Assembly (NCBI GenBank): GCA_963720475.1
Contig: OY970394.1
Span: 1,612,001 to 1,676,000 of the forward strand
DNA: 64,000 bases
Reading direction: 5' to 3'
Source: G963720475 sp963720475
Lineage (GTDB): Bacteria; Actinomycetota; Thermoleophilia; Solirubrobacterales; Thermoleophilaceae
Position numbers and translations under genes: made by a program. This document shows positions 36,076 to 44,697 of this stretch, piece by piece. Each line of letters opens with the position of its first letter. Position 1 is the stretch's first letter. The notes under the pieces are model-generated. The model searched no databases. It was not told where the DNA came from and saw only the letters and a program-made list of their open reading frames with translations.

Positions 36076-37374
36076 ATGCCCGTGGACTCGCCCTTCAAGC
36101 AAAAGGATCCGCCGTCGCCCTCCGCCCCCCAGGGGCGGCCTGCTTTCGACCCGCGCGTCACCGGTGTGCTCGGTGGTGTTCTCGGCGGTCTCGTGGTGCT
36201 CGTCATCGGCGCGATCCTGATCGCGACCGATGTGATCGACACCGGCGAGCGCACCCGCCCGGTGGTCAGTCGCCAGGCGCCGATCTCCAAGCCGGGCAGC
36301 ATCCAGCCCAACGACAAGGGCGGCGACCTCACCGTCAACCGCATCTACGAGAAGGATGGGCCGGGCGTTGTGTTCATCTCGGCTCAGGTCAGCCGCGGTT
36401 CGACCTCGCCCTTCGGCGCGCCTGAGCAGGGCGACGCCACCGGCTCGGGCTTCGTGCTCGACAAGGACGGCTACGTGCTGACGAACGCCCATGTCGTCGA
36501 GGGCGCCGGCAACGGCGATGTCGAGGTGCGCTTCGGCGAGGGCGACGCATACGAGGCGAGCGTTGTAGGCCGCGATCCTTCGAGTGACCTGGCGCTGCTG
36601 AAGGTCGACGCGCCGAAGGACAAGCTTCAACCGCTCGCGCTCGGCGATTCGAAGAACGTCGACGTGGGCGACCCGACGGTCGCGATTGGCAACCCGTTCG
36701 GCCTCGACCGCACGGTCACGACCGGGATCGTGTCGGCGCTCCAGCGCCAGATCGAGGCGCCCAACGGGTTCTCGATCAACAACGTCATCCAGACCGACGC
36801 CTCGATCAACCCCGGCAACTCCGGCGGCCCGCTGATCGACGCCGACGGCAAGGTGATCGGGATCAACTCGCAGATCGCCACCGGCGGCTCCCAGGGCTCG
36901 GTCGGGATCGGCTTCGCGGTTCCGATCAACACCGCCAAGCGCGCGATCCCGGAGATGAAGAAGGGTGGCGAGGTCGCGCGCGCCTACATCGGCGTAACGA
37001 CCGCGCCCGTCAACCGGCAGGCCGCGCAAGACCTGAACCTGCCGGTGGACCGAGGCGCGCTCGTGCAGGACGTCTCGCCCGGCTCGCCCGCCGACAAGGC
37101 CGGGCTCGAGGCCGGCCGCACCGAGACGACCCAAGGCATCACGGCCGGCGGCGACTTGATCGTCAAGGTCGCAGGCAAGAACGTCACAGAGCCGGACGAC
37201 GTCGCGGCCGCGATCGAGGACAAGAGCCCGGGAGACAGGGTCCCGATCGAGTTCTACCGCGGCGAGACGAAGCGCACCGCGACGCTCACGCTCGCAAAGC
37301 GCCCGGCGAACGCGCAGCCCGGCTCGCAGCAAGAGCAGCAGCCGAGCCCTGAAGAGCTCCTCCCGCTCCCGTAG
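36076..37374 (+). CDS. Membrane-anchored HtrA/DegP-type S1C serine protease with PDZ domain
   Basis: The 432-residue product has a Pro-rich cytosolic tail, one TM helix (about 29-50) and a trypsin-like domain with the full triad: His139 in LTNAHVV, Asp171 in SSDLALLKV and Ser249 in NPGNSGGPL. A PDZ domain follows (about 300-410; RAYIGVTTAPVN, GSPADKAGL). It probably degrades or refolds misfolded extracytoplasmic proteins. Its place between trpC and trpF has no obvious metabolic reason. A Gln/Pro-rich tail ends the protein. Confidence 0.93.
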   Translation: MPVDSPFKQKDPPSPSAPQGRPAFDPRVTGVLGGVLGGLVVLVIGAILIATDVIDTGERTRPVVSRQAPISKPGSIQPNDKGGDLTVNRIYEKDGPGVVFISAQVSRGSTSPFGAPEQGDATGSGFVLDKDGYVLTNAHVVEGAGNGDVEVRFGEGDAYEASVVGRDPSSDLALLKVDAPKDKLQPLALGDSKNVDVGDPTVAIGNPFGLDRTVTTGIVSALQRQIEAPNGFSINNVIQTDASINPGNSGGPLIDADGKVIGINSQIATGGSQGSVGIGFAVPINTAKRAIPEMKKGGEVARAYIGVTTAPVNRQAAQDLNLPVDRGALVQDVSPGSPADKAGLEAGRTETTQGITAGGDLIVKVAGKNVTEPDDVAAAIEDKSPGDRVPIEFYRGETKRTATLTLAKRPANAQPGSQQEQQPSPEELLPLP

Positions 37375-37407
37375 CGCTGACGCCGCGGGCCGCGCTGGGC
37401 GACCTGC

Positions 37408-37413
37408 GACCAT
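37408..37413 (+). promoter_or_regulatory. Possible -10 box GACCAT for trpFBA
   Basis: GACCAT ends 6 nt before ATG 37420. Only A2 and T6 fit, so this is weak. Confidence 0.25.
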
Positions 37414-37419
37414 TTCCCG

Positions 37420-38076
37420 ATGCCTTCCGCAACGGAGGTAAAAGTCTGCGGCATCACGCGGCTCGAGGACGCGCGCCTCGCGGTCGAGCTCGGCGCGTGG
37501 GCGGTCGGACTCAACTTCTTCGACGGTAGCCCGCGGGTGTGCGACATCGGCGTGGCGGAGGAGATCGGCGTCGAGCTGAAGCGCCAGACGGAGGTCGCAG
37601 GCGTGTTCGTCAATGCGACGCTCGACGACGTGGCGCGGACGGCCGACCGCTGCGAGCTGACGCTGCTCCAGCTCCACGGCGACGAGGGCCCGGCCTTCGC
37701 CCAGGAGGCCGCTCGCCGGACCGGCTGCAAGGTGATGAAGGCGACTCGGGTGCGCGGCGCGCAGTCGCTCGCGGCGTTACGGCCGTATGTCGTCGACTAC
37801 CACCTGCTCGACGCCTACCGGCCGGGTGTTCCCGGAGGCACCGGGGAAACGTTCGACTGGGAGTTTGCGGCTCGCCACGACCGCAACGTGCCGCTCGTGC
37901 TCGCGGGCGGGCTCACTCCGGACAACGTCGCTGCGGCGATCCGCGCGACGGAGCCGTTTGCCGTCGACACCGCGAGCGGGACCGAGTCGGAGCCGGGCCG
38001 CAAGGACCCCGAGCTGATGCGCGGTTTCTTCGAGGCCGTCGAGCGAGCGCCCGCGAGCGCCGCGGCCGGGGGATAG
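37420..38076 (+). CDS. trpF: Phosphoribosylanthranilate isomerase
   Basis: A 218-residue TIM barrel. The catalytic Cys is in KVCGITRLEDA near the N-terminus and the catalytic Asp is in FAVDTASGTESEPGRKD. GLNFFDGSPRV and LLQLHGDE match the family. A dedicated TrpF separates this organism from Streptomyces and Mycobacterium, where PriA does this step as well as the HisA reaction. It begins the trpFBA block, 4 nt before trpB. Confidence 0.95.
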   Translation: MPSATEVKVCGITRLEDARLAVELGAWAVGLNFFDGSPRVCDIGVAEEIGVELKRQTEVAGVFVNATLDDVARTADRCELTLLQLHGDEGPAFAQEAARRTGCKVMKATRVRGAQSLAALRPYVVDYHLLDAYRPGVPGGTGETFDWEFAARHDRNVPLVLAGGLTPDNVAAAIRATEPFAVDTASGTESEPGRKDPELMRGFFEAVERAPASAAAGG

Positions 38077-38080
38077 GGCA

Positions 38081-39253
38081 GTGGACCCTTCGACGAGCGC
38101 CGCGCCAGAGCGGCGCTTCGGCCCCTACGGCGGGCGCTACGTGCCCGAGACGCTCGTGCCCGCGCTCGACGAGCTCGAGCAAGCTTGGGCCGACGCACGC
38201 GCCGACGAGGGCTTCCAGAGCCGGCTCGCTGCGCTGCTGCGTGACTACGCCGGCCGCCCGACGCCGCTCTACCGCGCCGAGCGCCTCTCGGACGAGATCG
38301 GCCATGGGGTTTACCTCAAGCGTGAGGATCTGCTCCACACTGGCGCTCACAAGTTGAACAACGCTCTCGGGCAGGCGCTGCTCGCGCAGCGGATGGGCAA
38401 GCAGCGCGTGATCGCTGAGACGGGCGCCGGCCAGCACGGCGTCGCGACCGCTACCGCGTGCGCCTTGCTCGGGATCGAATGCGTCGTCTACATGGGCACG
38501 GAGGACATGCGCCGGCAGAAGCCGAACGTCGAGCGGATGGGGCTTCTCGGCGCCGAAGTGGCGCCGGTCGAGGCCGGCGCGCGGACGCTCAAGGAGGCCG
38601 TCTCCGAGGCGATTCGCGACTGGGTGACGAACGTCGAGACGACGCACTACGTGATCGGGTCCGCCGTCGGCCCGGCGCCCTACCCGGCGCTCGTCCGCGA
38701 CCTCCAGCGCGTGATCGGCGACGAGGCGCGCGCGCAGGTGCTCGAGGCCGAGGGGCGCTTGCCGCAGCGCGTGATCGCGTGCGTCGGCGGCGGCTCCAAC
38801 TCGATCGGCACCTATGTCGCTTTCCTCGGCGACGCCGACGTCGAGCTGGTCGGGGTCGAGGCCGGCGGCGAGGGGCTCGACGGCCGCCACGGGGCCTCGC
38901 TCGCGGCGGGATCCACCGGTGTGCTCCACGGCTCGCTCTCGTCGGTGCTCGAGGACGACGACGGCCAGATCCTCGAAGCGCACTCGGTCTCGGCGGGGCT
39001 CGACTACCCGGGCTCCGGCCCGCAGCTCGCCGCGCTGCGCGACGAGGGCCGCGTCGCCTTCCACGCCGTCACCGACGTCGAGGCGCTCGCCGCCTTCCGC
39101 AGCTTCACCCGCCTCGAGGGGATCATCCCGGCGCTCGAGGCGGCGCACGCGCTCGCCTGGCTGCTCGCCAACCCGGGCGGGGGCGAGCTCGACCTGCTGA
39201 CGCTCTCGGGCCGCGGCGACAAGGATCTCGCCGAGGTGATCGAGCGTGGCTGA
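38081..39253 (+). CDS. trpB: Tryptophan synthase beta chain
   Basis: A 390-residue PLP enzyme. FGPYGGRYVPETL opens the protein. The PLP lysine lies in LLHTGAHKLNNALGQ (about residue 90), and the phosphate-binding glycines in CVGGGSNSIGTY. It condenses indole, passed through a tunnel from TrpA, with serine. It starts at GTG 38081. Its end overlaps trpA by 8 nt, favouring balanced synthesis of the alpha-beta complex. Confidence 0.97.
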   Translation: MDPSTSAAPERRFGPYGGRYVPETLVPALDELEQAWADARADEGFQSRLAALLRDYAGRPTPLYRAERLSDEIGHGVYLKREDLLHTGAHKLNNALGQALLAQRMGKQRVIAETGAGQHGVATATACALLGIECVVYMGTEDMRRQKPNVERMGLLGAEVAPVEAGARTLKEAVSEAIRDWVTNVETTHYVIGSAVGPAPYPALVRDLQRVIGDEARAQVLEAEGRLPQRVIACVGGGSNSIGTYVAFLGDADVELVGVEAGGEGLDGRHGASLAAGSTGVLHGSLSSVLEDDDGQILEAHSVSAGLDYPGSGPQLAALRDEGRVAFHAVTDVEALAAFRSFTRLEGIIPALEAAHALAWLLANPGGGELDLLTLSGRGDKDLAEVIERG

Positions 39254-40055
39254 CGGCGCCGCGACCGCGGATGTCGCCGGCGCCGAACGGATCGCCGCTG
39301 CGTTCGCCGGCCACGGCCGCAGCGCGGCCCTGATGCCCTACCTCATGGGTGGCTTCCCCGACCTCGACGTCTCGCGCGCCGTCGGCGAGGCGTGCGCCGG
39401 GGCCGGCGCCGACCTGATCGAGCTCGGGTTCCCGTTCTCCGATCCGCTCGCCGACGGCCCCGTGATCCACGCCGCGGCCACCGACGCGCTCGCCGCGGGC
39501 GCGACCGTGAACGGCGTGCTCGGCGTCTGCGAGGCGATCGCCGGGCACGTCCCGGTGGTCGCGATGGTCTACGCGAACATCGTCCTGCGCCACGGCGGGG
39601 AGGCGTTCGTCGCCCGGCTCGCAGACGCCGGAGCCGCCGGGTTGATCGTTCCCGACCTGCCCTTCGACGAGGCCGCGGAGCTGCGCGCGTCATGCGACGC
39701 CGCCGGCATCGCCCTCGTCCCGCTCGCCGCCCCGACGACCGCGCCCGAGCGGCTCGCGGAGCTCGGCGCGAGCGCGCGCGGGTTCGTCTACGCGGTCTCG
39801 CTCGCGGGCACCACGGGCGAGCGCGACGAGCTTCCGCCGCTGCTGCGTGAGACGGTCGAGCGCACGCGCGCGGCCTCCCAGGTGCCCGTGGCTGCGGGGT
39901 TCGGGATCTCGACGCCCGCCCAGACGGCCCAGGCTGGCGAAGTGGCCGACGGGGTGATCGTCGGCAGCCGTGTGGTGCGGGCCGCCGGCGAGGGTGGGGC
40001 CGGCGCGGTTCGTCCGCTAATTGCGGAACTTGCCGCTGCGCTCGAACCCGCCTGA
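39246..40055 (+). CDS. trpA: Tryptophan synthase alpha chain
   Basis: A 269-residue TIM barrel. The catalytic Glu is in DLIELGFPFSDPLADGPVI, where the catalytic Asp also lies. LIVPDLPFDEAAELR and YAVSLAGTTGERDELPP follow. It cleaves indole-3-glycerol phosphate and delivers indole to TrpB. It is the last gene of the cluster and starts at GTG 39246. Confidence 0.97.
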   Translation: MADGAATADVAGAERIAAAFAGHGRSAALMPYLMGGFPDLDVSRAVGEACAGAGADLIELGFPFSDPLADGPVIHAAATDALAAGATVNGVLGVCEAIAGHVPVVAMVYANIVLRHGGEAFVARLADAGAAGLIVPDLPFDEAAELRASCDAAGIALVPLAAPTTAPERLAELGASARGFVYAVSLAGTTGERDELPPLLRETVERTRAASQVPVAAGFGISTPAQTAQAGEVADGVIVGSRVVRAAGEGGAGAVRPLIAELAAALEPA

Positions 40056-40078
40056 CCACGCGGCGGCGGATCGCTCGC

Positions 40079-40084
40079 TACGCT
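40079..40084 (+). promoter_or_regulatory. Predicted -10 box TACGCT
   Basis: The hexamer ends 8 nt before ATG 40093, fixing the start of the SnoaL-like gene downstream of the longer ORF start that overlaps trpA. Confidence 0.5.
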
Positions 40085-40092
40085 GCCGGGCC

Positions 40093-40689
40093 ATGCCGCC
40101 CAAGACGACCACGGCCAAGTCCGCCGCCACGAACGGCTCGGCGTCGAAGGCCACCAACGGGTCCGACAAGCCAGCGAGGAAGCGCCAGACGAAGGCAGCG
40201 GTCGAGAAGGTCGCGCGCAGTTATTTCGACGCTGTCGCCCGTCGCGATCCCGACGCGATGGCCGACCACTGGCACGCCGACGGGATCGAGGACATCGTCC
40301 CGCTTGGCGTGTTCCGCGGTCCGGAGGGCGTCCGCTCGCTGTTCCGCGAGATGTTCGCCGCCGTCCCCGACATGGAGTTCACCGTCGACGCGATCACCGC
40401 CGACTCGAAGGCCGCGGCCGTCCGCTGGCGGGCCGAGGGCACCTTCACTGGCGGTGTCTTCCAGGGTCTCGAGCCGACCGGTGGGCGCCTGGTGCTGCGC
40501 GGCTGCGACGTGATCGAGGTCGAGGACGGCAAGCTGACCCGTAACACCGCCTTCTACGACGGCGCCGACTTCGCGCGCGGGGTCGGAATGCTCCCCGCCC
40601 GCGACTCGGGTGGCGAGCGCGCGATGAAGGTCGCTTTCAACGCGACCACGAAGGCGCGTAAGAAGATCGAGTCGCTGCGCAGCCGCTAG
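40093..40689 (+). CDS. SnoaL-like NTF2-fold protein with basic disordered N-tail
   Basis: A 198-residue protein. The first 37 or so residues are Lys/Ala/Thr/Ser/Asn-rich (PPKTTTAKSAATNGSASK, then ARKRQTK), like a histone-H1-type tail. The rest is a SnoaL/ester-cyclase-like domain (RSYFDAVARRDPDAMADHWH, VFRGPEGVRSLFREMFAAVPD, DVIEVEDGKLTRNTAFYDG). A short Lys/Arg-rich C-terminus ends it. The domain may bind a small hydrophobic ligand; the tail suggests nucleic-acid or surface contact. Function is unknown. Confidence 0.82.
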   Translation: MPPKTTTAKSAATNGSASKATNGSDKPARKRQTKAAVEKVARSYFDAVARRDPDAMADHWHADGIEDIVPLGVFRGPEGVRSLFREMFAAVPDMEFTVDAITADSKAAAVRWRAEGTFTGGVFQGLEPTGGRLVLRGCDVIEVEDGKLTRNTAFYDGADFARGVGMLPARDSGGERAMKVAFNATTKARKKIESLRSR

Positions 40690-40736
40690 GCGTACCCTGT
40701 GGGCCCGCTAGGCGGCGCCCATCGCCGGCGACTCAC

Positions 40737-40742
40737 TAGACT
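40737..40742 (+). promoter_or_regulatory. Predicted -10 box TAGACT
   Basis: TAGACT ends 8 nt before the ATG at 40751 of the small membrane protein, supporting that short gene. Confidence 0.5.
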
Positions 40743-40750
40743 GCGCGCCC

Positions 40751-40930
40751 ATGGGACCGATGGGCGTGCTCGTGACGATCACAGCGGGCGTCTGTTTCTG
40801 GGTCTCGGGCTGGGCGCTCGGGATCAAGTCGTTCGATGCCTTCATGGTCACGATCCTGCTCGCCGTGATCGCGGCGGGCGCATACGTAGTGACGCCCTTC
40901 ATCCGTCGTCTCACCGGCCGCGAGGCCTGA
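40751..40930 (+). CDS. Small two-helix membrane protein (59 aa)
   Basis: An ORF of 59 codons: MGPMGVLVTITAGVCFWVSG starts the first hydrophobic helix. A short polar link (ALGIKSFDAF) follows, then a second helix (VTILLAVIAAGAYVV) and a basic tail (IRRLTGRE). A TAGACT box lies 8 nt upstream and the stop is 17 nt before the next gene. The hydrophobic pattern, positive-inside tail and promoter argue that it is real, although it overlaps a longer open frame. No family is recognised. Confidence 0.65.
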   Translation: MGPMGVLVTITAGVCFWVSGWALGIKSFDAFMVTILLAVIAAGAYVVTPFIRRLTGREA

Positions 40931-40947
40931 GCTCCTACCGAACCCAC

Positions 40948-42240
40948 GTGCGCGCCCCGGCGATCTTCGTCATCGGTCTCCTAGCCGCCGCGCTGGTCCT
41001 CGTGGGCTGCCAGCCGAAGTCGGGCGACGACGACAAGCAGGTCGATGGCAAGACCCTCACCGTCTACTCGAGCCTGCCGCTCCACGGCCCCCAGGCCGAG
41101 CGGTCGAAGGCGATCGTCAACGGCGCGAAGCTCGCGCTCGAGCAGCACGGCGCGAAGGCCGGCAAGTTCAAGGTCCGCTACCGCTCGCTCGACGACTCCG
41201 ACGCAGCGAAGGGGGCGAAGAGCTCAGGCGTCACGCCCGAGCAGACCTCCGAGAACGCGCGTGAGGCGATCGACGACGACAAGACGATCGCCTACATCGG
41301 TGAGCTCGACTCGATCGGGACCGCCATCTCGCTGCCGTTGCTGAACGACGAGGGGATCCCCCAGGTGAGCCCCGGGAACGGCGCGGTCGGGCTGACGACG
41401 AACCGCCGCGGCGCCGGCCGCGGCGAGCCGGAGAAGTTCTACCCGGAGGAGAACCGCACCTACGTCCGCCTCGTGCCGAGCGACACCGTGCAGGCCGCGG
41501 CGCTCGCCAAGCTGACCCGCGACCAGGGCTGCAAGGCGGTCGCGGTCCTATACGACGGCAGCGTCGACGGGCGCAGCGTCACCGATGCCTACGAAGAGGC
41601 GGCACAGGCCGATGGGCCGAAGGTCGTCCTCAACGACCGCTTCAACCCGCGGGCTGACGACTACGACGGCGAGGCCGAGGAAGTGACCAAGAGGCGCGCC
41701 GACTGCATCGTCGTCGGGGGAGACAGCGGCAAGCAGGCGGCCAAGGCGCTGACCCAGCTGGCTAAGGCCCTCCCGCAGGCGCGCCTGTTCGCGAGCGCCT
41801 CGCTTGCGAACGACCAGTTCCTCGACTCGGCCCGCGGCGGGCTCCAGCCGGACGTCGCGGCGCGGACCCGGCTGACGATGCCGCCGCTCGACTCGAAGGA
41901 GTACCCGAAGGCGGGGCGGGAGTTCGTTGCTGACTATGAGGACGAGTACGGCCAGGCGCCCGACGCCTACGCGATCTACGGCTACGAGGCGATGAACCTC
42001 GTCCTCGACTCGATCGCGGCCGCCGGTAACGAAGGCAACGACCGTGAGGCGGTCACGGCCGAGCTGCTCGGCACCAAGGACCGCAAGGGCGCGATCGGGA
42101 CGTACTCGATCGACGCCCAGGGCGACACTTCGATCACGGACTACGGCGTCTACCGGATCGAAGACGGCAAGCTCGTCTTCGACGCCAAGCTGGACGCGGA
42201 GCCGGTGAAGCCGGCAGCCTCACCGAACGCGGGCGGCTAG
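40948..42240 (+). CDS. Branched-chain-amino-acid-type ABC transporter substrate-binding lipoprotein
   Basis: A 430-residue protein. The signal peptide ends with LVLVGC, a lipobox (Cys about residue 21), followed by a polar spacer (KSGDDDKQVDG). The mature protein is a type I periplasmic-binding fold of the LivJ/Peripla_BP_6 kind: LTVYSSLPLHGPQAERSKAIVNGAKLALEQHG, AYIGELDSIGTAISLPLLND, YVRLVPSDTVQAAALAKL and AYAIYGYEAMNLVLDSI. No permease or ATPase genes are adjacent, so the ligand and partners are unknown. The start is GTG 40948. Confidence 0.88.
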   Translation: MRAPAIFVIGLLAAALVLVGCQPKSGDDDKQVDGKTLTVYSSLPLHGPQAERSKAIVNGAKLALEQHGAKAGKFKVRYRSLDDSDAAKGAKSSGVTPEQTSENAREAIDDDKTIAYIGELDSIGTAISLPLLNDEGIPQVSPGNGAVGLTTNRRGAGRGEPEKFYPEENRTYVRLVPSDTVQAAALAKLTRDQGCKAVAVLYDGSVDGRSVTDAYEEAAQADGPKVVLNDRFNPRADDYDGEAEEVTKRRADCIVVGGDSGKQAAKALTQLAKALPQARLFASASLANDQFLDSARGGLQPDVAARTRLTMPPLDSKEYPKAGREFVADYEDEYGQAPDAYAIYGYEAMNLVLDSIAAAGNEGNDREAVTAELLGTKDRKGAIGTYSIDAQGDTSITDYGVYRIEDGKLVFDAKLDAEPVKPAASPNAGG

Positions 42241-43145
42241 CCGAGCAGGTCGCGCAGGGCGGGCTCGAGCTCGGGATGCCGGAAGGTGTAGCCGAGCGCC
42301 GTGAGCCGCTCGGGCACCATGCGCTGCCCGGTGACGACCACGAAGGCCATCTCGCCGAAGAGCAGCTTCATCGCCGCCGCCGGGACGGGGACGACCGCCG
42401 GACGGCGGAGCACCCGTCCGAGCGCCTTCGACAGTTCCCTGTTCGTCGCGGGTTCGGGCGCGCTGGCATTCACGGGTCCGGCGGCGTCGGAGTTGTCGAG
42501 GCAGAACCGCAGCGCGCCAGCGATGTCGTCGAGGTGTACCCAGGGGACGTACTGACGCCCACCGGCGACAGGTCCACCGACGCCGAGCTTGAACGGCGTC
42601 AGCATCTCGGCGAGCGCGCCCTCGGCCGCTGACAGAACGACGCCGGTACGTACCGTCACAACGCGCATCCCCAGATCGGTCGCTGCTTCCGCCTCGCGCT
42701 CCCAGGCTGCGCCCGTCACGGCCAGGAAGTCGTCGCCGAGCGGGGCGGACTCGTCCAGGCGCTCGTCGCCGCGAGCGCCGTATACGCCCGCGGCGGAGCC
42801 TGACACCAGCACCGAGGGCCGCGGCTCGGCGTCGCGCAGGCCCGCGACCAGATTGCGTGTGCCGAGCACCCGCGAGTCGCGAATCCTGCGCTTGGCCGCC
42901 TCGGACCAGCGCTGCGAGATGGACTCGCCGAGCAGGTTCACGACGGCGTCGCGGCCTGCTAGAGCCGCGGCGGGAGCTGGCTCGCCGGTCGGATCGCGCC
43001 ACTCGACCGCCTCGACCGGGCCCAGCACGCTGCGCGCCTTCGAGGGGTCGCGGGTCAGCACCGTGACCTCATCGCCGCGCGCGGCCAGGGCATGCACCAC
43101 GGCTTGCCCGATCGTGCCGGTGCCGCCGGTTACCGCGACCTTCAT
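42237..43145 (-). CDS. TIGR01777-type epimerase (SDR39U1 family)
   Basis: A 302-residue protein with NAD(P) loop VTGGTGTIGQAVVHALAARG (residues 5-24). NLLGESISQRWSEAAKRRIRDSRVLGTR is the hallmark of this family. SGSAAGVYGARGDE follows, then a C-terminal DUF1731-like segment (EMAFVVVTGQRMVPERLTALG). The reaction is not known for the family. It lies 21 nt after the malic enzyme gene on the same strand. Its stop codon shares CTAG with the convergent binding-protein gene. Confidence 0.93.
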   Translation of the reverse strand: MKVAVTGGTGTIGQAVVHALAARGDEVTVLTRDPSKARSVLGPVEAVEWRDPTGEPAPAAALAGRDAVVNLLGESISQRWSEAAKRRIRDSRVLGTRNLVAGLRDAEPRPSVLVSGSAAGVYGARGDERLDESAPLGDDFLAVTGAAWEREAEAATDLGMRVVTVRTGVVLSAAEGALAEMLTPFKLGVGGPVAGGRQYVPWVHLDDIAGALRFCLDNSDAAGPVNASAPEPATNRELSKALGRVLRRPAVVPVPAAAMKLLFGEMAFVVVTGQRMVPERLTALGYTFRHPELEPALRDLLG

Positions 43146-43166
43146 GCGCTCCCGCTACCCGGCGCG

Positions 43167-44630
<1,464 letters not shown>

Positions 44631-44685
44631 TGCAGGGGGATTCAAGCAGGCGAGCGCGGGCAGCTTCACAGGCCGAGGGCGGAAA

Positions 44686-44691
44686 TAACAT
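44686..44691 (+). promoter_or_regulatory. Predicted -10 box TAACAT for polA
   Basis: The hexamer ends 6 nt before the GTG at 44698. Confidence 0.5.
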
Positions 44692-44697
44692 GACGGG

